Shown here: piece after piece, positions 42,934-53,174 of the stretch
How the letters are laid out: every line of letters begins with the position of its first letter
Position numbering within the stretch: position 1 is the first letter of the stretch
Origin: Pseudocercospora fijiensis CIRAD86
Lineage: Eukaryota; Ascomycota; Dothideomycetes; Mycosphaerellales; Mycosphaerellaceae
DNA length: 64,000 nt
Direction of reading: 5' to 3'
Assembly: GCF_000340215.1 (NCBI RefSeq)
Contig: NW_006921538.1
Location: forward strand, 868,001-932,000
The notes under the pieces: model-generated
Databases searched by the model: none
Told to the model about the DNA's origin: nothing
What the model saw: the letters and a program-made list of their open reading frames with translations, nothing else
Program-made: the position numbers and the translations under genes

Positions 42934-43402
42934 ATGGCACCACCACAGATCCCAAAACTGGGAGCCATTTGGAACTCTCTCAACCAGAAGCTTGAGAATT
43001 CTCGACCCGGCGCCATCACAGTGACTGGATCCGACATCCCAGAAATTTTCGTCAAAGTAAGCAAGCTCACACCATTTCTCCGCTCCAAAACTTATCTGAG
43101 CAAATCTTTAGGACCTCGCACTCCATCTTCTCAACGAATTCGAAGAGACTGAAGAAAAGTTGAAGGAGGTCCACAAGAAACTTCAGGACTTTGGCAACTC
43201 TGATGTGCCGGTAGATTGGAGAGCTGAGGGGTTCGAGAACCTTGCTGGTATGGCTGTGTTGACTAATGACGAACTGAAGGTTTATCTTCTGGATGTGTTA
43301 GTGAAGAAAGTTGTGGAGATGAAGGCGGAACTTGGAGAGAAGGAGGGAGAGCTTGCTTATGAGGACTTGAAGCATGAGAGCTTGAAAAAATTGAGGAAGT
43401 AG
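42934..43402 (+). CDS. Small coiled-coil protein B (paralogue of 42,066-42,567), 137 aa
   Basis: Exons 42934-43056 and 43112-43402, intron 55 nt (GTAAGC..TTTAG). Exon 1 (IWNSLNQKLENSRPGAITVT then GSDIPEIFVK) parallels IFESIDKKIQQSTPSNIKVR then TSDIPE of protein A. Exon 2 (DLALHLLNEFEETEEKLKEV) parallels A's second exon. Both have L(S/T)xx(E/Q)x(R/K)xYL followed by a final charged helix. The product is soluble, acidic/basic alternating and coiled-coil. Function unknown. The head-to-head arrangement implies an inverted duplication followed by strong divergence. Confidence 0.7.
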
Positions 43403-43428
43403 GTGCGTAGGGTGGCTGATGTTGCTCG

Positions 43429-44199
43429 TCATAGTCGATTTGAAGCAGAACTGTTGTGGCCTTGTTCTCCAAAGTCGCCACGCTCGGCTTTGATTTCGTA
43501 GCTCAGTTGAGCAAATCTGACGATAGCACGAATGAAGTCATACATGTCGTCTCGAAAGGTTCTCCTATCGTGAGGTGTGCCAACCACCACGCCATAGTCC
43601 GGAAATCGGTGCCCAAGAGCGCTCCTGGCGTGGCTGTCCAGCTCCATGAATAATTGAAGTGCAGTCGGAGTCTGATCGTGTAGGCGATGTACTGTTTGGT
43701 TGACTGACTCGCTCACGAGATGCCATTCATGCGCACAGAGATTGCCATATGCAGTTTGCGATGGCCTCGTCCAAATTAAAGCTGCCAGTTTGTGGTTCAT
43801 GAAGGCTTGATCGAAGGCGACATAGCTCCGAGCGTGGTAGTCTGGTTCTATGCAGCCGTGGACGATGTAGGTATTGACAATTTGCAATATCTCATTGGAG
43901 GAGTCGTTGCCTCCGAATGCCATCAGACCGACTTGTGCTCCACTCACTGGCTGACCAGTAATTCTGAAGTCTGCTGGATTTGATGCAGGTTCTCGATAAA
44001 GCTGTGCGCGGCACAGCGGACATGTGTTTGTGCGCTCCATCCATATTATCAACCCGAGAAGACAGAACGTGTGTCCGCATTCGGTGGTGGTCGGTGCTTG
44101 GGGATCGCCTTGGCAAATGGCGCAGTCAGATGCAGGAGAGGGAGGCCTGATGTCTGGTTCGAGGCTAGCGAGGAATTGATCTTTCGTTGGGAGTGTCAT
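43429..44199 (-). CDS. Degenerate RING-finger protein, 256 aa
   Basis: Starts MTLPTKDQFLASLEPDI. An N-terminal C3HC4-type RING is recognisable: C26-x2-C29, C41-x-H43-x2-C46, then C60-x2-C63. The sixth zinc ligand is missing: the motif reads CGHTFCLLGLIIW, with Gly at position 49 where Cys is expected. The tandem neighbour has Cys there. The ~190-residue C-terminal part (DYGVVVGTPHDRRTFRDD) has no recognised domain. If ubiquitin ligase activity is retained, it must do without a complete second zinc site. Otherwise this is a RING-like scaffold. It shares the start MTLxxxDxFLAxLxPD with the next gene. Confidence 0.75.
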   Translation of the reverse strand: MTLPTKDQFLASLEPDIRPPSPASDCAICQGDPQAPTTTECGHTFCLLGLIIWMERTNTCPLCRAQLYREPASNPADFRITGQPVSGAQVGLMAFGGNDSSNEILQIVNTYIVHGCIEPDYHARSYVAFDQAFMNHKLAALIWTRPSQTAYGNLCAHEWHLVSESVNQTVHRLHDQTPTALQLFMELDSHARSALGHRFPDYGVVVGTPHDRRTFRDDMYDFIRAIVRFAQLSYEIKAERGDFGEQGHNSSASNRL

Positions 44200-44432
44200 T
44201 GCGCCAGCGCAGTGATGACTTGACCGTATTACGAAGTAGAGAGGTATGGATGAGTGCTAGATGGCACGACAGTGTTAAGATGTTGGAAAGTTGCACTGAG
44301 CTTCCGTGTGAGCGTTGTTTCTGCAATCCAAGATCAGCTCGCATGGAAGAATATATACCATGAGGCTTGCAGCATGCGAGACACAATAGCCATATCTCAA
44401 AGACATGTTTGACTCAACCCCTTGGTAACAAC

Positions 44433-44756
44433 TCAGTTCAAATCCATAGGAAACACCATCGGCTCAGACCTCGGACTTGACAATACAGATTCGTCGTCGT
44501 CTTCTCTTCTCTCTGGATACAATTGCTCACTCCCTGAGCTGTCTGACAGTGCGTCAGGATCCTCGAACAATGCATTGCGGCAGGATGGACATGTGTGGTG
44601 GCCCGTTGTCAGCCACCGCCTGAGACATCTGAAACAAAAGATGTGACCGCAACTCGTGGTGCACGCAATGATCGCGATATCTCGGCAGATTGGGCAATCG
44701 GGAATGTAATCTGGTCGAAGTCGAGCAAGGAATTCGTCTCTTGAGAGTAGTGTCAT
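44433..44756 (-). CDS. Small RING-finger protein (E3 ligase-like), 107 aa
   Basis: ATG 44,756 gives MTLLSRDEFLARLRPDYIPD. A complete C3HC4 RING follows immediately: C21-x2-C24, C36-x-H38-x2-C41-x2-C44, C56-x2-C59 (CPICR...CGHIFCFRCLRRW...CPSCR). The C-terminal 45 residues are acidic and Ser-rich. It is expected to bind an E2 enzyme. The N-terminal leader and RING match the 256-aa neighbour 233 bp away on the same strand, so the two arose by tandem duplication with later loss or gain of the long C-terminal region. Only this copy keeps all eight zinc ligands. Confidence 0.75.
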   Translation of the reverse strand: MTLLSRDEFLARLRPDYIPDCPICRDIAIIACTTSCGHIFCFRCLRRWLTTGHHTCPSCRNALFEDPDALSDSSGSEQLYPERREDDDESVLSSPRSEPMVFPMDLN

Positions 44757-44904
44757 TGCCGCAAATAATCGTAGAAGTCCAGCGATAGAAGGGAAAGTCG
44801 AGCGGCTATATCTGTCAACAACATGTAGATACGAACGTATGGGATATGGAGCGAGATCGATCACATCTCACCTCGAGGTGCGATGACGAGATTTCCGATG
44901 CTAC

Positions 44905-45924
44905 TCAGCCATGCATGACCAACGCCACGTGCAAAAATCCGTCTGGATAAGCTGCCGCTTTTCCCAGATCATCTATCTGGGCAGATAATGGTACCACGGC
45001 TCCATGCAGCACGGCACTCGCGTAGATGGGATTCCTCCGCGATGGAAAGATCGTGGGTAATATACCATGAAGAGCCGTACCAAGCGTTTGGGGTTTCTTA
45101 TCCTCCTGCCTCAGAGGCACCAAAGACTGAACGACTCGCAGCTGACCAGCTTTGGGCTCCTCTTCGATCGTGTCGGTGGTGTCTTGATTCGCTGATGTGG
45201 GCAGATAGATCTTCACCGGGATGTGCCGAAGCTCGATTCCTGGTGGATTCAGCAGCTTGTTATTGACGACATTGAACATGTCACGGTTGTCTGTGTTCGT
45301 CAGTATCAGCACTCAAGGCAGGTTCGGAGCATGCATACGCTTCTGAACTGCAAGCCACAAGTTGTCGGAATCGTCTTTGCTCAAAGACATGACCGTCCTG
45401 GCTGTCCCATTTCTGACGTAGTCTGCTTCCTTGACAGCGTTGATGAATGTATCCTGCATCGCTCTCAAATCTGGATCAAGCTGTATAAGTTGCCCGTCTG
45501 GAACATCGGAATAGTGTACTGTCAATTTCCACGGAAGACACTCGACGCTCGCAGGTGCCTCAGCTTCCGGATTGGCAGACTTGCTGACCTCGGCTTTGCT
45601 CGATGCATCTAACGGGAATGGTTCCACCCCAGCAAAGAGGTCATATAATAGGCCTGCGGGTAGATGCCATTTCAGCGGAACATCCTCGAACGAGAGCCAA
45701 GCATCGTAAAAGCCAACTTCCGGATTGATCAGGTCCGGGACGAAATTGGCGTGTAGTCTCGGTAGCAGAAAGGCCAGATACGACAGTCGAGGATACTGCA
45801 CGAAATAAGGCTCGCTTTTGTCATAAGTCCGACAATCTGATGCGGCCAGCCGAATCTCCAGCGGTATTGATCCGTTCCATATTCTGGACTGCAAGGCGGC
45901 TACGGCAGCTTGCGATGCAGGCAT
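44905..45924 (-). CDS. atg5: Autophagy protein Atg5, 323 aa
   Basis: Acceptor of the ubiquitin-like protein Atg12; with Atg16 it forms the E3-like complex that lipidates Atg8. Exons 45339-45924 and 44905-45290, intron 48 nt (GTATGC..ACAG). ATG 45,924 starts MPASQAAVAALQSRIWNGSI, the usual Atg5 beginning. Conserved segments: PLEIRLAASDCRTY, YPRLSYLAFLLPRLH, PLKWHLPAGLLYDL. The conjugation lysine is K165 in FINAVKEADYVRNGTA. The C-terminal ubiquitin-like domain has IPVKIYLP and TALHGILPTIFPSRR, then HGAVVPLSAQIDDL. Divergent from emc2 across ~280 bp. Confidence 0.95.
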
Positions 45925-46204
45925 TACCGCAGCTTGAGGTATAGCAGCGTGCTGTGCGTGGAGATGGCAACTCGCATGTTGGTGGAGATGGAGATGCCAG
46001 TGCGATGAGACGAGGGCTGATTGCTGCTTAATTGAAGTTGACTGGAGGAGTGAAGTCGGCAGCAGCTGGACCATGACAACCATTTTTTCGGCAAGTCCAG
46101 CCGAGGCCTTCATCGAGCTCCAGCATGTGAGCGACTCCAGACCAACGACCAACCGAATATCCCAACTCGACCTTCTACCGCCAAACAAACACGACATATC
46201 GAAC

Positions 46205-47194
46205 ATGTCGACCGCCCTCCTTGAACCACCAACCCGCGACCGCCCGCAAGCAACCCTCAAACTCTCCCAATCCGCACCCAACTTCATAAAATCCCAAACC
46301 TCAACCTTCCAACTCCCCTACCCACTCTCCCTCTTCAGCAACTCCGAGTCCCTAGAAAAATGGTCCGCAACCGAAAACCTCTTCCTCGCAACCCTCCGCT
46401 CAGGCGACAATGACAGCGCCTACGCCCTCCTAGAATCCCTCACCGACCGCTTTGGCCTCGAAAACGAACGCATAGCCGCACTTCGAGGTCTTTGGGCAGA
46501 AGCCACAGCCAAGACACCACAGGAACTCATCGATGTGCTGAAGAATTACGAGGAGATATTGAAAGAAGATCCGAGCAATTTCGCGATTCGGAAGAGGAGA
46601 TGTGCGGTACTCAGGAGTATGGGACAAACGGAACAGGCTTTGAATGCGCTGACGAATTTCGTGGATACGAGTCCCACGGATGCGGAGGCGTGGAGTGAGT
46701 TGGGAGATTTGTATGTGGAATTGGGCATGTATGAGCAGGCGATCTTCTGTTTGGAAGAGGTGCTGGTGTTGATGCCGAATGCTTGGAATATGCAGGCGAA
46801 GATGGGAGAAGTGCTATACGTTTCTGCCAATCAGAAGCAGGAAAGTGGAGAGGTGGCGAGGAGTCTGAGTGAGAGTATGAGGAGGTTTTGTCGCAGTATT
46901 GAGCTTTGTGATGATTATTTGAGGGGGTATTTTGGTTTGAAGATTTCTACGACGAGATTATTGGACGTTTTGGGGACGGGGAAGAATGTGCAGTCGACTA
47001 CACTGGCTGATGGGGAGCTTGCGTTGCCGAAGGTGGAGAGTGTGAGGAAGTTGAACCAGGTTGCCACTGCGAAGTTGGCCGAGATTGTGAGACGCGTGGG
47101 AGCTGGAGAGAAGGGGTGGGATGGATACAGTGAGGCTGAAATTGCTGCCGCCAAGGAGTTGCTGGCACGAGAGACGCAGAAGATTGAGAGATGA
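46205..47194 (+). CDS. emc2: ER membrane protein complex subunit 2 (EMC2), TPR protein, 329 aa
   Basis: Cytosolic TPR subunit of the EMC insertase for membrane proteins. ATG 46,205 (MSTALLEPPTRDRPQATLKL) fits the usual fungal EMC2 start. An earlier in-frame ATG at 46,073 adds 44 residues lying in the bidirectional promoter and is less likely. TPR units include YEEILKEDPSNFAIRKRRCA, then TDAEAWSELGDLYVELGMY and EQAIFCLEEVLVLMPNAWNM, the EMC2 signature. Single exon, normal length. The rest of the EMC is not nearby. Confidence 0.87.
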   Translation: MSTALLEPPTRDRPQATLKLSQSAPNFIKSQTSTFQLPYPLSLFSNSESLEKWSATENLFLATLRSGDNDSAYALLESLTDRFGLENERIAALRGLWAEATAKTPQELIDVLKNYEEILKEDPSNFAIRKRRCAVLRSMGQTEQALNALTNFVDTSPTDAEAWSELGDLYVELGMYEQAIFCLEEVLVLMPNAWNMQAKMGEVLYVSANQKQESGEVARSLSESMRRFCRSIELCDDYLRGYFGLKISTTRLLDVLGTGKNVQSTTLADGELALPKVESVRKLNQVATAKLAEIVRRVGAGEKGWDGYSEAEIAAAKELLARETQKIER

Positions 47195-47621
47195 AGCAGA
47201 TTGGTTGCGTGAGATGGGATAAGACAAGGCCGAAAACAGGCCTCCAGAGTCTGAGCTTCAATGAGCCTAGCACGGCGGCACACTGCGTACGACACGCAAA
47301 GAAAACCCTTTCATGCTGGCCGCCATGGCATGAGTTCACGAAGAGTCACAACACCGGAGACATGCGAGCAGGTGGAAAGATACATGTAGAAGATTCCATG
47401 TCGCTGAGATGGACCTTCCGATATAGACTTGGGCGAGATTTCGGAGTCGTTCTCCAGGGCAGCACAGATGAAGCGCAAGTCAAATACGTTCGCATCCAGG
47501 CTTCTGCGCCTACTCCGTATCAGGGTACTGTCGTGGTATCTAGCTCTCACAAAACACAAGCAAATCCGTCAATCATTCCGATTCCCTTCCCATCTCCCAA
47601 GCTCTTCCCCACGCCTCGCTA

Positions 47622-48473
47622 CTAACTAATAGCATGCGCAAAAACCTTCTGCGCCAACTCACTCAACAACCTCATTTTCTCCGGCTGATCCAACTCCTGA
47701 AAAACACTGTAAACACTCTTTCCCCTCTTATCCCTGATCGCTCCCAGCCTATTCCCCGCCACAGCACCAGCAAGCGCTCCAGGCACATTCGCGACAATGA
47801 ACCCCATAGCCCCACCACTCACCCCACCCACAATCGACCAGAAAACCTTTGTGGGCGAATTATTCGAATCCGCCATTCCTTCGTCTCTCATCATCTCTTC
47901 GAATACCGACCCGAATTGTTCGTTTGAGTATCGGTTTGCGTCATCTTCGGTCTTTGCGCTGCCGCCGAAACCGAAGGCCGACCATGGGAAGGAGCCGGGT
48001 TGCGGGCGTGGGATTTCCTCTTCGGCTGGGTCGGGTGCTGAACTGCTGGATGGGAAGCCGTGGAATTGGTTGCGGGTTAGGTCGTAGTCTTTTCGTCGGT
48101 TGGAGTCTGAGAGGGTGTAGTAGGCGTCGTTGATTTGTTGGAACTTTTTTGTGCGCGATTGGCGATCGGGGGACGTGGCGGGTACACGGTCGGGGTGGTG
48201 GCGGAGGGCTTGTCTGTAGGGAAGATATGGTTAGGAAGATTGCAGAATGAAGGCAAGGCGTATGGGAAGGAAAACCTTTTGTAGGCATCTCGGATTTGTT
48301 GTTGTGTGGCTTTGGAGTCGACTTCTAGCGCCGCGTCTATGCTTCGTTAGATTTTATGTTCATTTCGAAGTCTTCGGACTTGTGGACGTACAGTAGTCGA
48401 CTGGCGGCGCTGTATTTACATTAGCATTCTGCTGTCGTCAGTACCCATGTTTGCGCCGGAGCTTACCAGACAT
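47622..48473 (-). CDS. J-domain (DnaJ-type) co-chaperone, 225 aa
   Basis: Hsp70 co-chaperone. Four exons: 48467-48473 (7 nt: ATG TCT G), 48392-48409 (18 nt), 48276-48336 and 47622-48213; all introns are GT..AG and the total is 226 codons. Splicing builds MSAPPVDYYAALEVDSKATQ with QIRDAYKRQALRHHPDRVPA, a J domain with intact HPD. After a Ser/Pro/Glu linker containing a WSAFGFGG motif, the C-terminal region VFWSIVGGVSGGAMGFIVAN is a glycine-rich hydrophobic hairpin like a glycine zipper, so membrane association is likely. It lies beside the RIP-mutated block but is undamaged. Confidence 0.88.
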
Positions 48474-48879
48474 GATGGTGCCGAACTGCTTTGGTTATGA
48501 ATAGCCGTTATCTTGCGGGTGGATGTAGAAGACTCGTGCCTGACCCAGATTCGCGCGAGGTATGCTCCTAGGACGTTGTGTCGCGTGTTGCAAGGAGGAA
48601 AGCTATACGTCTTCACATGGGCCTGGTCATAGCAACGACGTCATCGTGCGCATGGACCAAGGCCCCCGGAAATGTCAGGGTACTGTGTTTTGCCGGAAGG
48701 TTGAGAATGCCAAGACTTGGGAAACCCTACTAAGAATTTACTAGCAAATCGCCTATTTCTTCCCATTCTTGCGCGATTATAGCCTTAAACACGATAAAAT
48801 ACAGGTTGTTAGTATAGCCGTTAAATATATAGTTTAAGGTATTGTTATTATTATTGCTCTATCTATTCTAGCTCTTCTA

Positions 48880-49880
48880 CGCCGCCCGAGCCCTTCCTAC
48901 CGCCCTACCTAAGTATACGATTCGACTCGCTAAAGAATACTTCGATAGCGGTTACGAGGTAATTAAAATAATAGCGAAAATAGATACAAGCTAGTCGACT
49001 ATATATCGTTAGAAGTACTACTATAGCCTATTTAGTAAGGTATTCCTACCTTCGGAGAGGTTTAAATCGAGTCGTAAGAGGAGGATAACGAAGGAGATAG
49101 AAATCTTCCTACTTAAGTACTTATTAGTAAAGCTAGAGGCATATCTCGAGGAAATATATACTACGCTATACGACTAGTTTAATATTGAATTAGATCCTTC
49201 TACGGTATAGCGCTACCTATATAGACTCGGTTAGAGTCGCAAGGCTACTCGTAAAGTTGCTAAAGAACGTAGTGCGCTAGCAAGAGCGGCCTAGTATATA
49301 AAGAGCTAGAAATAGCCTATAGATAAGTTAGTATTTATCGATAAGACTGCCTCTAATAAGAAGACTAGACACCGCAAATATAGATAGTCTCTAAAGGGTG
49401 TCGATTGCTACGACTATTAGTATACGCAACGGCAAGAGCGAATATCGGTACTTCTAGCACTTACAATCTATAGATACTTGCCTTACACTCTCTATATCTA
49501 AGGCGCGGTTAACTAGGTTACATTTAACGATTAGATTAAGAATAAAGTGCTACCTTTTCTTAACGATAATATAATTATTATAATAGACAACGCTTTAATC
49601 TACTATAGCTAGAAGGTCGAGGAGATAATCCGCTTAGCTAGATATACCCTTAAGTATCTACTACTATACTCGCCGGACTTAAATCCTATTAAACAGACCT
49701 TCGCTATACTAAAGAAGTAGATTAAGAAGAACAAAGATCTTATAGAAGATTTTGAGACCTTCTACGACTTCCTTATATAGGCTCTTAGTTATGTTAGCAA
49801 TATAGACGTTATAGGGTTGTTTAAACATAGCGGCTATAACGTATACGGCTTCGAGACTAACGAGGAAAGCTAGCTTACTA
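48880..49880 (+). pseudogene. Tc1/mariner-type DNA transposase relic
   Basis: The plus strand, read with TAG/TAA as former Gln/Trp, gives a Tc1/mariner transposase with a DDE_3 domain. A helix-turn-helix part lies around 49,060-49,240 (KRRITKEIEIFLLKYL). The first catalytic Asp is in VFIDKTASNKKTR at about 49,331. The second is in IIIDNALIYYS at about 49,575. The third region YSPDLNPIKQTFAILKK is at about 49,665 (the E is now K, consistent with G-to-A). It ends near GYNVYGFETNEES. At least a dozen stops make it inactive. Terminal inverted repeats were not resolved. Confidence 0.75.
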
Positions 49881-50229
49881 GCAACCTTTAGTCGCTTTAG
49901 ATTTAACTACTACAATATCGATAATATATCTTAGTATCTGTAGGATATTAAGATAACGTGTATCTAAAGCTCCGCTGCGATTTTTATATATATAACTAGT
50001 ATAGTGTTAGTATAGCAAAATTAATTAGGTATTAGTGCGTATACTAAGCTTTATATGTCTTACTAGCTTTCGATACTACCGAATTTCTCGAAGTAACGAC
50101 GGTAATAGAGACATACGTAATGGAGCAAATAGAACGCCATTCAATTCGCTATTACTATATAAACGCCTATCAAATCTGAACTAATAAAAGCGGCCGTCGC
50201 TCCGTTATAAATATTATTATTTTCTTACT

Positions 50230-50936
50230 CCTTCTTAGACAGTTTTTCCTTCTAGAAGCGCTTCAAACAGTTACGCAAGGTGCCTAGGTTACCTTTATAG
50301 AAGCTAAGCTCCTTCTACTCTCTTAAAGGAAGTTAATATAACTAGTCGCAGTTATATCGTTTAGTTATAAAGTATACTTCTATCTTTAAGAGCTGTTCTT
50401 TGTCTTCCGGCTCTTTCTATTTATGCTATATCGCTGCCTATATAAAGAACTGTCTAAGTAGACTTCTTAGCGGAGTATTAAGCTACTAAGCAACCTACTT
50501 TAGAACAGGTAAGTCTTGTTCTTCTTATTATTGTTGTATAGGCTAAGCTTCTTGCTAAGCGGTAGAAGCAACGCCTAGCTGCTAATTAATTAAGTTAAAC
50601 ATAGTCTCGAAGAGCTTAATATAGTTAATAGCCGGCGGCGGCGGCGGTAGATAAACTAGCGCAGAGCGAGCCTTTGCTACTAGTGTCTATAGCTCCTTCG
50701 AGGCGGCAAGTAGACTATTTAGTTTGCGAGATTGCTGCTTCTCTTTATATAACTACATCTTCGCTAATACACTATACGGCGGCTTCTTAACAGTTACACC
50801 TTCTTACTTCGTAGTAAGGGTATAAGACTATAGCTTTGTAGCCTTACTATAGAGCTAGTAATAGTACCGATCGATATCTAGCAATCCTTTAGGCCTATAG
50901 TAGTAGTTGTTATAGTTCTCGTAGCTAGGAAGGGTA
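50230..50936 (-). pseudogene. C-terminal part of an unknown ORF split by the hAT insertion
   Basis: The minus strand below the left element end is open apart from RIP-type stops. It starts TLPSYENYNNYYYRPKGLLD, then Gln-rich helical sequence with a polyproline run (VYLPPPPPA) and many former Gln codons. No family is recognised. Its 5' part is on the far side of the hAT element at 60,512-60,970. Deleting the element plus one copy of the TATATATA duplication joins the two pieces in frame (EILTNYIY then TLPSYENYNN). It probably belonged to an older repeat. Confidence 0.55.
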
Positions 50937-50944
50937 TATATATA
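50937..50944. repeat. Target-site duplication, left copy
   Basis: TATATATA immediately left of the hAT terminus. It is identical to the 8 bp at 60,504-60,511. The low-complexity TA run means the exact register could shift by two bases, but 8 bp is the standard hAT duplication length and gives an in-frame empty site. Confidence 0.7.
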
Positions 50945-51087
50945 TAGACCCCGTAGTAGTTCGGTTTCCGAACTACTAAACGTATATAGTTTGGTTTCTT
51001 AGCGGCGAACTAGCTCCCTAGTTCCGGTTTGGTTTTTTCGAACTATATAGATTCCTAGTTTAAACTAGAGACTATATTAGTTTTACC

Positions 51088-51415
51088 ATAAGGACACTCT
51101 TATTCGACTGCCGGCTACGATTGCCGGCTATAATAGTAACTCTGTTACATTTACTACGCTCTTTTGCCGTTGCTAGGGCGTAGTTACCGTTGCTAGGGCG
51201 TAGTTGCCGTTGCTAGGGCGTAGTTTTGCTATAAGGACACTCTTATTCGACTGCCGGCTACGATTGCCGGCTATAATAGTTACTAGGTTGTATTTACTAC
51301 GCTTTATTACCGTTGCTAGGGCGTAGTTACCGTTACTAGGGCGTAGTTGCCGTTGCTAGGGCGTAGTTGCTATTACCGGGGCGTAGTTACCGTAGTTACG
51401 AAAGCTTACCTATAT
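51088..51415. repeat. 143-bp duplication containing 20-bp tandem repeats
   Basis: ATAAGGACAC begins at 51,088 and again at 51,231 (143-bp period). Each copy has a pair of GCCGGCTA palindromes, then three or more 20-bp units CGTTGCTAGGGCGTAGTT(A/G)C (about 51,165-51,225 and 51,310-51,390). It lies just inside the left terminus of the hAT element and may be a subterminal transposase-binding or regulatory array. It carries fewer RIP changes than the coding parts because its words lack CA/TG. Confidence 0.75.
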
Positions 51416-51539
51416 AACGTTACGTAGGCGGCAACAATTAGGGCTTCGCGATATTCTTACACTTTTAACTTCTTCCTCTATACCTATACCGACAATAACT
51501 ACTATACGCTACGCCCCCGCCCCTTTCCCTTATAATAGC

Positions 51540-53040
51540 AAGAGAGAAGCGCGCCGCGCGCTAAACAGAAGATAGAACTAAAGACCGCGAGTTTGTTTTG
51601 CCTAAGCGTCTAACTAAAAAGCGCAAAACTAAAGAGGAGTACTCTATAAAGAAGAATTCCGTATAAGACCGCGAGAGAAAGGATAAGATAGATAAGGATA
51701 AAAGAGCTAAGGATAAGAGAAGAAAGGCGCGGAATAAGGCATTCTATCGATAGCTAGCGCCTATAGAAAAAAGTGAAGGTTAGAATAAGAAGACAATCTA
51801 AGAGAAGGCTAAGAGGAGGAAAGAATTGCGGCTAGTTTTCGAGCGTAAAGTTCTAGCAGCGTAAGTCAATCTAGCTAGCGGCCGTAGCTAGTAGCTATAG
51901 CCGGCAGCCGTAGCCGGTAGCTATAGCCGGCATATTTTTCTTTAACACGTTAACTAATAGCATTTAGACCTATAGCCGCTACCTCTATCGATACGACCGA
52001 TAGTAACGGAGATATTTAGATAGCCGAGAACAACAATGCTAGAGTTTAGGATGCCGCGATAGAGCTTAATACTACGAATAAAGGAACTAAAAAAAGCGAG
52101 GAGATACTATACGTCGATCTAGTAATAGGTACAGTCTTAGGGCCTAACGCTATAGACGATAAGCGTTAGGAGTAGATCGAGTATAGTTAAAGAGACGAGA
52201 TACTAGTAAAGGGCTAAGGTATAAGTCCTATTAATCTAGAAAATTATAGTTAAAGCTACTACGAAAAGCTAGCAAGGATTGGAATCGAGACTAGTCGTCT
52301 TTATATCCTCGATATAGAGTAGAAGTTTCTTTATTAGTATTAGAGCGAAGCCTTTACGTCTAGAAAGGCAAAGTAGCTTGCGATTAATACGATCGGGGCT
52401 AGGTATCTAGGGACGGCAGAAGTGTTACTATAGGAGGAAGGGGTACAGGTAATTATTCTATACTCGGTATATATAGCCGGCGTTCGTAGCCGGCAGATAC
52501 TAACAGTTAAATAGAAAGCGTTTCTCGAAGGCAGAGTGCTACTGCTACATGAAATCTTTACTAAGGCAGAGAGGGCTTGTATCCGGAATCTAAGCTGCTA
52601 GTGGGATAGGTTAGCGTTAGAATTCTCTAAATCTCTATATAAGCCTCCGAAGGATTACCTATTTCAGCGATACGGCTTTATCTCGACTACTCCGTAGGTA
52701 CCCGAAGAAGCTCGAGCGCTCTTTAAGGTCTTTACTAAGAAGCGGAAGGAGTTCGAGGATTAGGATTGGTTACTAGAGCTATTAGTTAGTCTTAGGTTTC
52801 GTAGTTAGACTCGGCCTAAGCATTTGCTTGTCGAGTGTCTTATACCGAAAGAGGATAGATTAAGACTAAAAACGAGCTTAGATTCGTTAGGTATAGTAGC
52901 TCGGTTCCGTTAGTAGAGAGAGCGCGTATAGAAGGCAAAATCAGGTAGTTAGGGTAGCTAGGAAAGAAATTCTGGTAGTTAGGCTGGCTAGGGTAGCTAG
53001 GAAAAAAAATCTAGTAGTTGGGTAGCTAGGAAACAAAAAA
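51540..53040 (+). pseudogene. Unknown element-encoded ORF (three exons), RIP-mutated
   Basis: Upstream of the transposase. Exon 1 (about 51,540-51,860) is Lys/Arg/Glu-rich (RDREKDKIDKDKRAKDKRRK). Intron 51,861-51,960 (GTAAGT..TAACTAATAG). Exon 2 to 52,448 (EEILYVDLVIGTVLGPNAID). Intron 52,449-52,514 (GTAATT..ATACTAAC..ATAG). Exon 3 contains VPEEARALFKVFTKKRKEFE and RTLIPKED-like segments, then decays into GS-type repeats near 53,000. Only RIP-type stops interrupt the frame. No known domain could be named. It resembles the accessory ORFs of large DNA transposons. Both introns contain GCCGGC arrays. Confidence 0.5.
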
Positions 53041-53174
53041 AAAAGGTAGCTAGCTATTTACTGCCTAGCTGTTCCTAACGATACGATGCTATAAAAGAAA
53101 GGGTGTTTCTCTATAGCTACTAGTATACATCTACTACTCCTAAGTCCTTACCTTACCGTACGAAACCTTAAAAC

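Noticed and set aside
46073..46204. N-terminal extension of EMC2 from an earlier ATG
   Set aside because: It lies in the Atg5/EMC2 bidirectional promoter and the usual fungal EMC2 start matches ATG 46,205 better. It remains possible as a minor isoform.
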